Positions 17,001 to 22,873 of a stretch of 64,000 nt of DNA are shown piece by piece. Numbering within the stretch: the stretch's first letter is position 1; each line of letters opens with the position of its first letter. Made by a program: the position numbers and the translations under genes. The stretch comes from JALZKA01 sp033856515. GTDB taxonomy: Bacteria; Actinomycetota; Thermoleophilia; Solirubrobacterales; 70-9. Below the pieces are notes generated by a model, which did no database searches, was not told the DNA's origin, and worked only from the letters and a program-made list of their open reading frames with translations. The stretch is from the NCBI GenBank assembly GCA_033856515.1, contig JAWVEY010000020.1, positions 1 to 64,000 of the forward strand. The letters are read 5' to 3'.

Positions 17001-17205
17001 CGAGGCCACACAAGGCGCGTACTGGTACGTCCTGTCCGACAAGCGGGTCGAGGTCGAAACCGCGCCCGACGACGCCGAGCGCGTCGAGCGAACAGTGCTG
17101 GACGTCGCGGGCGGAATCGAGGCTCAGGACTTCGAGCCGCGGCCGTCGTTCGAGATCTGCTCGTGGTGCGACTACCGGCTGATCTGCCCGGCGTCAGAGG
17201 CTTAG
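14032..17205 (+). CDS. AdnA/AddB-like UvrD-family helicase with C-terminal RecB-type nuclease
   Basis: 1057 residues; an end-resection enzyme for double-strand-break repair. The N-terminal half is a UvrD-like SF1 motor, but its ATP site is altered: Walker A is GTAGSGRT, with Arg 33 in place of the essential Lys, motif II is VDELED (237-242), and motif III reads THDTEAAIRRFRG. Motifs V (VKGLEFDAVYLLGL) and VI (LAYVAITRAS) remain. The C-terminal nuclease has RGRIDRVD and LIDYKTGE (Asp 959, Lys 961) and Cys 823, 1043, 1046 and 1052 of an AddB-type 4Fe-4S clasp. This pattern fits AdnA, the weaker motor of the actinobacterial AdnAB pair; no adnB is adjacent. A TAGCGT -10 lies nine bases before the ATG. 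Confidence 0.88.
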   Translation: MKSGPERVDEAQRRVIGHRRGPLLVTGTAGSGRTEALVRRFASLTEDGVRAERILVACRTRAGAATLRDRVEAVLTHAHEEPWIGTHAEVAERILREHPTEAGLDPFFTTVTAADRLAILLDRVDDLPLRRHEIRGNPAGLLARLLRRIDLLKLECVTPEALRDWAAQRDREAKRPAQRERARREIEFAELYARHDRMISEAGSLDEGDLLLEAERLTRDRQDIAEELQGRFEHVMVDELEDAAPAHMRLVAGLVSPERASLVATHDTEAAIRRFRGASGGSLEWFRAAYPAGEEVELTGQHRFGPVVGTAVGALLGEPADSPPTAGSAVRFWRCDGERAQAQAAAREIESRLSAGETLPERICVIVGSGWRQGRLVAAALEERNVPFRVAGDASFFARPEVRDALAWLRMLADPFDAAAVVRALTRPPVDLRSADLARVTTIARRRKLDMVTALSAALESPQLMPEARDRIQAFLKLQKSAAAAMEAMRPDVFVRRLIERVGMRRHRLFAATPETAERLVNLSRLAELAADWSRRVPRGSVRDFVRHLSAVAEAGEVGAEEVDPPAPGAVLLAEPAQVKGLEFDAVYLLGLQAGSMRLAPWEDRWVPEDLATGSLPEAGDELATVRQRRLAYVAITRASKTVVLSWPEETDGETASPAPFYEVARDALGATEEVQAEEVFGPAEGLHSTYRMIRDEVLESSWRAGSALSEMRLDTAEDVNAAVARYLELIKLASLLQRPDREATREALGAINELLARVATPEQRAVIETSALDDYVLGEEQAQEDRRASVAARREPSLEQFIPRRGDGLALSASDIGLYRTCPLKYKFARVFSIPQEPTINQRFGILIHNVLERFHSEEMRAQDGAADDGQRPGSLDRLLNLLEAGWRRSGFGSSDDELQYRDRAVAALARYHERHVREASEPVWLERSFSFAIGDHHLRGRIDRVDKRPDGAYELIDYKTGESSAASKLSEDLQLALYRVAAREAWQLEATQGAYWYVLSDKRVEVETAPDDAERVERTVLDVAGGIEAQDFEPRPSFEICSWCDYRLICPASEA

Positions 17206-18086
17206 GGCTTCTCTTCCTCTTCGTCGTCGTCGTCGCTGCGTTGCCTGAGGAAGCGCTGGAAGTCGCGGGCGAGGGAGTCGCCCGAGGGGACTTCGGGTAG
17301 CTCGATCTCGTCGTCCTGTTCGGACTCGAGCCGGCGGACCAGCTCCTCGATCTCGGGGTTGGCCGAGACGGCGCGGTTCACCTGGCCCTCGAAGCGCTCC
17401 ATCGCGTCCTCGAGCTCGGAGGCTTCCAGCGCGACGCCGGTGAGGCCTTCCAGGCGTCGAAGGAGCGCAAGCGCCGCCTTCGGATTCGGGACAGCCGCCA
17501 CGTAGTGCGGGACCGCCGCCCAGAGGCTCGCCGAAGGCATGCTCCGCTGGCGCGCCTGGTCATGGAGCACGCCGACGATCCCCGTGGGGCCCTCGTAGTT
17601 CGAGCGACTGAGGCCGAGCTCTTCGACCAGGCTCTCCTCGCTGGCAAGGCCCGTGATCGGCACAGGAAGGGTGTGGGCGACGTCGGCGATCAGCGCGCCG
17701 AGGCTGATCAGCATCTTCGCGCCCATGCGCTCGGCGACGTCCAGGATCGCTGTCGAGTAGCTCCTCCAGCGAAGATTCGGCTCGACGCCGGTCATAAGGA
17801 TGAAGTCCTTGTCGGCCCCCGGAATGGGCGCGGCGACGAAGGTGTTCTGCGGCCAATCGACGTGCCGAGTTCGTCCATCCACAAGGCGGATCGTCGGCCT
17901 GTTGACCTGGAAGTCGTAGAACTCTTCAGGGTCAAGCCGAGCAACGACTTGAGACTCGAGACTGGAAGCGATCGTCTCCAGGGCCGTCGAAGCGGCGCCG
18001 GCGGCGTCGTTCCAGCCGGCAAACGCGCAGACAAGTGTGGGGTTACGGAGCTCCGGCAAGTCGCCTTCCCACGTCACAGTGTCCAC
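17202..18086 (-). CDS. PAC2-family protein
   Basis: 294 residues, cytosolic. The course NPTLVCAFAGWNDAAGAAS, then LDPEEFYDFQVNRP, RWRSYSTAILDVAE and GLPVPITGLAS-like segments matches the actinobacterial PAC2 family, related to eukaryotic proteasome assembly chaperone 2. In actinobacteria the biochemical role is not established. The C-terminal 40 residues are strongly acidic (RQRSDDDDEEEEKP). GTG start at 18086, with TAGTCT six bases upstream. Its stop codon overlaps that of the convergent helicase gene in the sequence TTAG. No proteasome genes are nearby. Confidence 0.85.
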   Translation of the reverse strand: MDTVTWEGDLPELRNPTLVCAFAGWNDAAGAASTALETIASSLESQVVARLDPEEFYDFQVNRPTIRLVDGRTRHVDWPQNTFVAAPIPGADKDFILMTGVEPNLRWRSYSTAILDVAERMGAKMLISLGALIADVAHTLPVPITGLASEESLVEELGLSRSNYEGPTGIVGVLHDQARQRSMPSASLWAAVPHYVAAVPNPKAALALLRRLEGLTGVALEASELEDAMERFEGQVNRAVSANPEIEELVRRLESEQDDEIELPEVPSGDSLARDFQRFLRQRSDDDDEEEEKP

Positions 18087-18092
18087 CCAGCG

Positions 18093-18098
18093 AGACTA
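18093..18098 (-). promoter_or_regulatory. -10 element (TAGTCT), leaderless
   Basis: Six bases upstream of the GTG at 18086; no Shine-Dalgarno sequence is present. Confidence 0.45.
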
Positions 18099-18144
18099 CC
18101 TGCGATGGGCAGAGCCGTGGGGGCGGGCCGTCCGCGGCTTGCCC

Positions 18145-18150
18145 GACAAT
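18145..18150 (+). promoter_or_regulatory. -10 element (GACAAT), leaderless
   Basis: Six bases upstream of the GTG at 18157 and helps fix that start. Confidence 0.35.
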
Positions 18151-18156
18151 CGGCGG

Positions 18157-19062
18157 GTGAACACAGCAACCGCCCAAGCGCAATCCGCGCACGCCGATTC
18201 GCCTCAGGTCGCCGATCTGCGGCCCGGCCAGCGCTTCGCGGGCGCCTTTGCCTGTGTTCGCAAGGACCGCCTGACGGCGCGGAACGGCTCGACCTACCTG
18301 TCGCTCGAGCTGCGCGATCGCACCGGAACGCTTCCGGCCCGGGCGTTCCGCGAGGCTGATCGCCTCGGCCTTCGCTTCCAGGCCGGCGACGCTGTGGAGG
18401 TCAAGGGCCGGATCGAGCGCTTCCGCGGAAACCTTGTGGCGGAACTGGACGACGTCGAGCGGATCGAGCCCGGCTCGTACGATCCCGGCGCTTTCCTCCC
18501 CGCTGCGTATCGCTCGGTCGAGGAGCTCGAGGGGTTCCTGGAGCACCTCGTCTCCGAGATTCACAACGACGGCCTTCGCGGCGTGGCGGCTGGGCTCGTC
18601 CTCGAAGGCCCGCACGCCCCGGAATTCCGCAGGGCGCCCTGCACTCAGTGGGGGCACCACGCCTACCTCGGAGGCCTCCTGGAGCACACGGTCGCCGTGG
18701 GAACGCTCGTGCTCGAGACCTGCCAGCTCCACCCGCGCCTGAACTCCGACCTTCTCATGGCCGCCGCCCTGGTGCATGACGTCGGGAAGGTCCGCGAGTT
18801 CACCTACGCCGCCGAGTTTGGCCTCTCCGAAGAGGGGCGCATGCTCGGGCACCTGCAACTCGGCGCCGGCATGGTCGATGCGGCGGCGCAGGGGCTCGAC
18901 CCCGAGCTTCGACTCGCCCTCGTCAACTGCGTCCTGAGCCATCACGGCCCGCCCGACGCAGCGCGCGGCCGCGAGCGCTTTGCCACGCCCGAGGCGCTCG
19001 CGCTCTACCGCGTGAACGCGCTCGACGCGGGGGTCAAGGGCGCGCTGGAGTCTGGCCTCTAA
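18157..19062 (+). CDS. OB-fold + HD-domain protein, YhaM-type 3'-5' exoribonuclease-like
   Basis: 301 residues from the GTG at 18157. Residues 15-110 form an OB-type nucleic-acid-binding domain (RFAGAFACVRKDRLTARNG, YLSLELRDRTGTLPARAF). Residues 150-295 form an HD phosphohydrolase domain: WGHHAYLGGLLEHTVAV gives the first His, ALVHDVGKVREF gives the HD pair, and NCVLSHHG gives the later His. This order is that of YhaM/CBF1, a 3'-5' exoribonuclease of Gram-positives. It might act on RNA decay or DNA ends; the nearby repair nuclease is on the same strand but separated by a minus-strand gene. Convergent with the TauE-like genes. Confidence 0.85.
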   Translation: MNTATAQAQSAHADSPQVADLRPGQRFAGAFACVRKDRLTARNGSTYLSLELRDRTGTLPARAFREADRLGLRFQAGDAVEVKGRIERFRGNLVAELDDVERIEPGSYDPGAFLPAAYRSVEELEGFLEHLVSEIHNDGLRGVAAGLVLEGPHAPEFRRAPCTQWGHHAYLGGLLEHTVAVGTLVLETCQLHPRLNSDLLMAAALVHDVGKVREFTYAAEFGLSEEGRMLGHLQLGAGMVDAAAQGLDPELRLALVNCVLSHHGPPDAARGRERFATPEALALYRVNALDAGVKGALESGL

Positions 19063-19434
19063 CTACGCGGGTCTGGTTGATGCGCGGTGGACGAGCTGCG
19101 CCGCGATCGCGAGTGCCAGGATCGCGAAGCCGACCTCGAGGGTCCGCTCCGAGACCTCGTTCGCGGTGATGACGCCCAGGGCGACACCGACGACCGACAT
19201 CACGCCGATGACGAGAGCGTCGCCCATGCGCACGTTGCCATAGCGCCGCTGGCGGATAGTGCCTGCGATCGCGACGATCACGATCGCGAGGAGGGAAGTG
19301 GCCTCGGCCTCTACCTGCGACTGGTCCAGAACGATCACGAGCGCAGGCACGAACAGGATGCCGCCGCCCACCCCGATCATGCCGCCGACGAATCCGCCGG
19401 CGAAGCCGAAGAGGATGACCAGGAGGATGTCCAT
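19063..19434 (-). CDS. Half-size TauE/SafE (DUF81) membrane protein, second half
   Basis: 123 residues, about half of a normal TauE/SafE permease (some 250). MDILLVILFGFAGGFVGGMIGVGGG carries the family's glycine motif, followed by three more hydrophobic segments, so four membrane spans. The family exports sulfite, sulfonates or organic anions. The ATG overlaps the stop codon of the upstream partner by one base (TGATG), so translation is coupled. Together the two products equal one full permease, each with its own GVGGG loop, and they probably assemble as a heterodimer. Substrate unknown. Confidence 0.8.
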   Translation of the reverse strand: MDILLVILFGFAGGFVGGMIGVGGGILFVPALVIVLDQSQVEAEATSLLAIVIVAIAGTIRQRRYGNVRMGDALVIGVMSVVGVALGVITANEVSERTLEVGFAILALAIAAQLVHRASTRPA

Positions 19435-19799
19435 CAGATCAGAAGCTCCACAGCGACGGCAACGAGGAGCACCGCGAAGAGGTATGAGACGACCCGTTGC
19501 GGCACTCGCTGCTGGACCGCGGTCCCGGCGATCACTCCGCCCACCGCGGGGATGCCGATCGCGAGCCCTTTGACAACGTCCACGTTGCCGTACGCCCCCT
19601 GCCCCGCGGCGGCCAGCGACGCGATGATCACGATCGCGGCAAGGCTCGTCCCCGTCGCCTCCCGCTCTCCGTAGCTGAACCAGAGGATCAGGAGGGGGAC
19701 GATGATCGTGCCACCGCCGACGCCAAAAAGCCCGCTGAAGGCCCCCGCCGCCGTCCCGACGACGGCCAGTTTGAGTAGGCGTTGTGTTTCGTCGGACAC
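19434..19799 (-). CDS. Half-size TauE/SafE (DUF81) membrane protein, first half
   Basis: 121 residues from the GTG at 19799. KLAVVGTAAGAFSGLFGVGGGTIIVPLL is the N-terminal TauE/SafE repeat, with the glycine-rich loop. Four predicted spans (also SLAAIVIIASLAAAGQGA and VVSYLFAVLLVAVAVELLI). TAGTAT lies eight bases before the GTG, in the gap shared with the divergent otsB. It is coupled to the second half-gene. A full-length permease split by mutation is possible, but the clean TGATG junction and separate glycine motifs argue for a stable two-gene arrangement. Confidence 0.8.
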   Translation of the reverse strand: MSDETQRLLKLAVVGTAAGAFSGLFGVGGGTIIVPLLILWFSYGEREATGTSLAAIVIIASLAAAGQGAYGNVDVVKGLAIGIPAVGGVIAGTAVQQRVPQRVVSYLFAVLLVAVAVELLI

Positions 19800-19806
19800 G
19801 CGCGGC

Positions 19807-19813
19807 GATACTA
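19807..19813. promoter_or_regulatory. Overlapping divergent -10 elements
   Basis: GATACT (plus, 19807-19812) lies nine bases before the otsB GTG. The opposite strand of 19808-19813 reads TAGTAT, eight bases before the TauE-like GTG. Only one polymerase can use this site at a time. Confidence 0.45.
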
Positions 19814-19821
19814 GTTCGCTC

Positions 19822-20628
19822 GTGAGCGCCGCCCCCAACGGACATAAAGCCCTGCTCGAGCCGTTCCTGGCTGCGCCTGAGCGCTGTGCGGTCCTCATGG
19901 ATGTCGACGGCACCCTCGCCCCGATCGTCGACCGGCCGGAGGATGCAGCCGTCCCGGAGGTGACGACCCGCGTTCTCGCCGGTCTGGCGAGCCGCTACGC
20001 CGTGGTTGCCTGCGTGACGGGACGGCGCGCCCTGGAGGCTCGCCGGATGGTCGGGGTTCCCGAGCTGATGTATCTCGGCAACCAGGGGTTCGAGCTCCTT
20101 CGGCCGGGCGATGAGGAACCGCGTCCCGATCCCGCCGCCACACCCGGCAGCGATCGCGCCAGGAAGTTCCTGGATGGCCTGGACCTGCAGCGGGCCGAGC
20201 GCCTGGGTGTTCGCCGGGAGGACAAGGGGCCAATCCAGGTGCTCCATTGGCGGGGAGCGCACGATGAGGCGCAGGCGGAGAAACTGGTGAAGTCCGTTGC
20301 GCAGCTCGCAGTCCACGCCAACCTGATCCCGCTCTGGGGGCGCAAGGTCCTGGACCTGCGCCCGGTTTCGGGCATCGATAAGGGCTCCGCCGTCCACCGC
20401 CTCATCGTCGAGCATGCTCCGCTCGACGCGGCGATCTTCGCCGGTGATGACCGCACGGACCTCGATGCGTTCCGTGCCCTTGAACGGCTGGCCGCGACGC
20501 CACGTCTCGGCAAGGCAGTTCGCCTGGGCGTCTTCACCGAGGAGAGTCCCGCTGAGATCGAGAGCGAGGCGGACATGGTCGTCGAGGGCACTCAAGGAGT
20601 GCTCGAGGTGCTCAGGGCGCTCGGCTGA
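19822..20628 (+). CDS. otsB: Trehalose-6-phosphate phosphatase
   Basis: 268 residues from the GTG at 19822. A HAD-superfamily phosphatase that removes phosphate from trehalose-6-phosphate in the OtsA-OtsB route to trehalose, a compatible solute. Motif I is LMDVDGTLAPI with the nucleophile Asp, and motif IV is FAGDDRTDLDAF. YLGNQGFEL and LDLRPVSGIDKGSAV are typical OtsB landmarks. otsA is not in the window. The stop overlaps the next start (TGATG), so the following membrane protein is co-translated. The start agrees with the shared divergent promoter. Confidence 0.92.
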   Translation: MSAAPNGHKALLEPFLAAPERCAVLMDVDGTLAPIVDRPEDAAVPEVTTRVLAGLASRYAVVACVTGRRALEARRMVGVPELMYLGNQGFELLRPGDEEPRPDPAATPGSDRARKFLDGLDLQRAERLGVRREDKGPIQVLHWRGAHDEAQAEKLVKSVAQLAVHANLIPLWGRKVLDLRPVSGIDKGSAVHRLIVEHAPLDAAIFAGDDRTDLDAFRALERLAATPRLGKAVRLGVFTEESPAEIESEADMVVEGTQGVLEVLRALG

Positions 20629-21176
20629 TGCTGTTCTCCGAGCTACTCCGCCTCACGGTCTTCCTGTTTGCGGGAGTTGCAACCGCGCTCGGCGCTGTGT
20701 CCGTCATCCTGGCCAACCAGGAGCAGCCGTCGGTTCTGGCGCTCGCGGTGGTCGGCGGCTGGTGGCTACTGGCGACCGTTCTCGGGCTCATGTGGGGAAC
20801 AGCCGAACGGTCTGCCGAGGCGCTCTCGCCCGCGCTCCGGGCAGCGAAGACGCAAACCACCCTGCCTTCGGAGACCGAGGGGCGGATCGCTTTCATGCGC
20901 CTGTGGCCGATCGGGGCGTTCGCAGTCGTGTGCCTCGTGGCGGGTGCGTTCTTGCCTCAGGTAACGGCGATCGGAACGGGCTACGCGATCCTCATCGCGC
21001 TCGGCTGGCGCCGGCGCGAGGCTGCGGTTCAGGCGATCGAGGACCGCGACGGCGTTCGCTTCCATGTCGAGCCGACGCCGGCGCACCGCCCCTTGAAGCT
21101 CGTTCGCACGCCGGGTCTTTATCGCGACCGAGCGCCGAGCGCGAAGCCGCCGCCGCCTCCACCGGCTCCAAGCTGA
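20628..21176 (+). CDS. Small integral membrane protein, hypothetical
   Basis: 182 residues. Two hydrophobic segments near the N-terminus (TVFLFAGVATALGAVSVILA and VLALAVVGGWWLLATVLGLM) and a second pair around 90-125 suggest four spans, followed by a cytosolic tail (DRDGVRFHVEPTP, LKLVRTPGLYRD) that ends in a Pro run. Coupled to otsB by TGATG. Its last 185 bases run antisense to the 3' end of the MFS gene; the tail sequence looks genuine rather than random. Function unknown. Confidence 0.7.
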   Translation: MLFSELLRLTVFLFAGVATALGAVSVILANQEQPSVLALAVVGGWWLLATVLGLMWGTAERSAEALSPALRAAKTQTTLPSETEGRIAFMRLWPIGAFAVVCLVAGAFLPQVTAIGTGYAILIALGWRRREAAVQAIEDRDGVRFHVEPTPAHRPLKLVRTPGLYRDRAPSAKPPPPPPAPS

Positions 21177-22389
21177 CCTCGCGCTGCCGAAGGCGGCGGA
21201 AGGCCAAGGCCGCTCCCGCGCCGGTTGCGAGCGCAGCCACGCCAGCCAGCCCAAGGGCGACCCGTGGGTCCCAGATGCCGGAGAGCGCACCGACGATCGG
21301 CCCGCCGATCGGAGTCGAGCCCATGAAGACGATCGAGAAGAGAGCCATCACGCGACCGCGCATGGCGGGCGCGGCGCTCAGCTGAAGGGTCGAATTGACG
21401 CCGGCGGCAAAGGTGACGCTTGCCGCGCCGAGCGGAACCAGCGCGACGGCCAGGAGCTCCAGGCTCGGAGCCGCGGTCGCGAGTAGCGAGAACGCGCCGA
21501 AGGCGAGGGCCGAGCCGACGAGCCAGCGCTCGCCGATCCGCTCCCGGGCACCGATCGCGATCGCGCCCGCCACCGCGCCGGCGCCCATGGCGATCACGAG
21601 CGTCGAATAGCTCTGCGGCCCGCCGTCGAACGATTGCCGGGCAAGGAGGGGAAGGAGGACGTGGAAGTTGAGCCCCAGGGTCCCGATCACGGCCATCATC
21701 CCCAGCGGGATTGCCAGCTCGGGCGTGCGGGTCACGTATTGAAATCCCAGGCGGACCGCGCCGGGCTCACGCACGGCCAGCTTCGGCGGCGCAAGCTGCG
21801 AGCGGTCGAGCGAGCGGAGAGCCAGGATCATGCCGCCGAACGACATCGCGTTCAGGAGGAAGCAGAGCTCGATCGACCCGCCCGCGATCAGGATGCCGGC
21901 AATCGCGGGGCCGGTGATTCGCGAGGTGTGGATCAGGACGCTCTGAAGGCCGACGGCGCTGACGACCCGGTCCGTGCCGACGATCTCGATCACGTATGAC
22001 TGCCGAGCCGGCAGGTCGACCGCCAGGACGACTCCGCGCGCAAGCACCAGAGCCATGACCATCCACGCGGCGACGTTGTCGGTGACCGAGAGCCCGAAGA
22101 GGACGAGCGGGGGAATCGCCATCAGGGACTGGGTGAGGATCAGCAGGCGGCGCTTGGGCACGGAGTCGGCGATGAGCCCGCCCCAGGCACCGACCAGCAG
22201 GATCGGCAGGAACTGAAGGGCGGAGGTGACGCCGACAGCGAGCGCTGAGCCCGTGAGCGTCAGGACGAGCCACATCTCGGCAACGATCTGCATCCAGTTG
22301 CCGCTGATGGAGACGAGCTGTCCCCCGAACCACCGCCGGTAGTTCGGAACCTCGAACGAGCCGACTGTCCGCTTGAGCGCGGCCGTCAA
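20992..22389 (-). CDS. MFS efflux transporter (EntS/MFS_3 type)
   Basis: 465 residues, about 12 spans. The opening (NYRRWFGGQLVSISGNWMQ) and the loop GLIADSVPKRRLLILTQ match the EntS-like branch of the major facilitator superfamily, which exports siderophores, drugs and other small molecules. The protein ends in a hydrophilic Arg/Pro tail of about 55 residues that overlaps the opposite-strand membrane-protein gene, so the true stop or function of that tail is uncertain. Its ATG overlaps the MarR gene's stop by four bases (ATGA). The MarR-MFS pair indicates an inducible efflux unit. Confidence 0.9.
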   Translation of the reverse strand: MTAALKRTVGSFEVPNYRRWFGGQLVSISGNWMQIVAEMWLVLTLTGSALAVGVTSALQFLPILLVGAWGGLIADSVPKRRLLILTQSLMAIPPLVLFGLSVTDNVAAWMVMALVLARGVVLAVDLPARQSYVIEIVGTDRVVSAVGLQSVLIHTSRITGPAIAGILIAGGSIELCFLLNAMSFGGMILALRSLDRSQLAPPKLAVREPGAVRLGFQYVTRTPELAIPLGMMAVIGTLGLNFHVLLPLLARQSFDGGPQSYSTLVIAMGAGAVAGAIAIGARERIGERWLVGSALAFGAFSLLATAAPSLELLAVALVPLGAASVTFAAGVNSTLQLSAAPAMRGRVMALFSIVFMGSTPIGGPIVGALSGIWDPRVALGLAGVAALATGAGAALAFRRLRQREVSLEPVEAAAASRSALGRDKDPACERASRGGAPASARHGSERRRGPRSPEPQPRAGASRAR

Positions 22390-22835
22390 GACGGGTCCTC
22401 GAGCATGCGCTCGAGCACTTCCGCGGCGCGCTCCAAAGTCTCGACGTCCTCGTCACCGAGCTTTCGGAGCCGGCGCGATATGTAAGCGTTCTTGCGTGAG
22501 CGCACGCGCTTGATGAGGGCCCTGCCCTCGCGGCTGGTGCTGAGCAGGCAGGCGCGCCCGTCCGTGGGATCGGCAGCGCGGTCGATCAGGCCGTCCTTCT
22601 CGAGGGCGGCGGCGACGCGGGTGGCGGTCGGGCGCTTTACGCGCTCGATGTCGGCGAGCTCCGAAGGCGTGAGCGGGCCGTGGCGGTCGATGGTGGCGAG
22701 GGCCGCGATCAAGGTGGGGGACAGGTCGGCCCCGGCCTCTTGGCGCATGCGCCGGGCTGTGCGCACAATCGCGAGGCGTAGCCTGGCTGCGGACTCAGCA
22801 ATCCGCTCGTCTCGCGTGGTGGAAGTAGTTACCAT
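22386..22835 (-). CDS. MarR-family transcriptional regulator
   Basis: 149 residues. Winged-helix core: DLSPTLIAALATIDRHGPLTPSELADIERV, then KRPTATRVAAALEKDG as recognition helix and the wing DPTDGRACLLSTSREG. MarR proteins are ligand-responsive dimeric repressors. Here the gene leads a two-gene operon with an MFS exporter. A 34-bp nested palindrome covers its start codon and -10 element (TATGCT, eight bases before the ATG), so autorepression that is relieved by an exported compound is likely. Ligand unknown. Confidence 0.93.
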   Translation of the reverse strand: MVTTSTTRDERIAESAARLRLAIVRTARRMRQEAGADLSPTLIAALATIDRHGPLTPSELADIERVKRPTATRVAAALEKDGLIDRAADPTDGRACLLSTSREGRALIKRVRSRKNAYISRRLRKLGDEDVETLERAAEVLERMLEDPS

Positions 22836-22858
22836 TGCTAATTAGCATAGCAAACTAC
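22825..22858. promoter_or_regulatory. Nested palindromic operator of the MarR-MFS operon
   Basis: GTAGTT, five bases, the perfect palindrome TGCTAATTAGCA (22836-22847), five bases, AACTAC: a fully symmetric 34-bp site. It contains the MarR start codon and the minus-strand -10 TATGCT. Confidence 0.7.
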
Positions 22859-22873
22859 CTGCGTAACGGGTTG

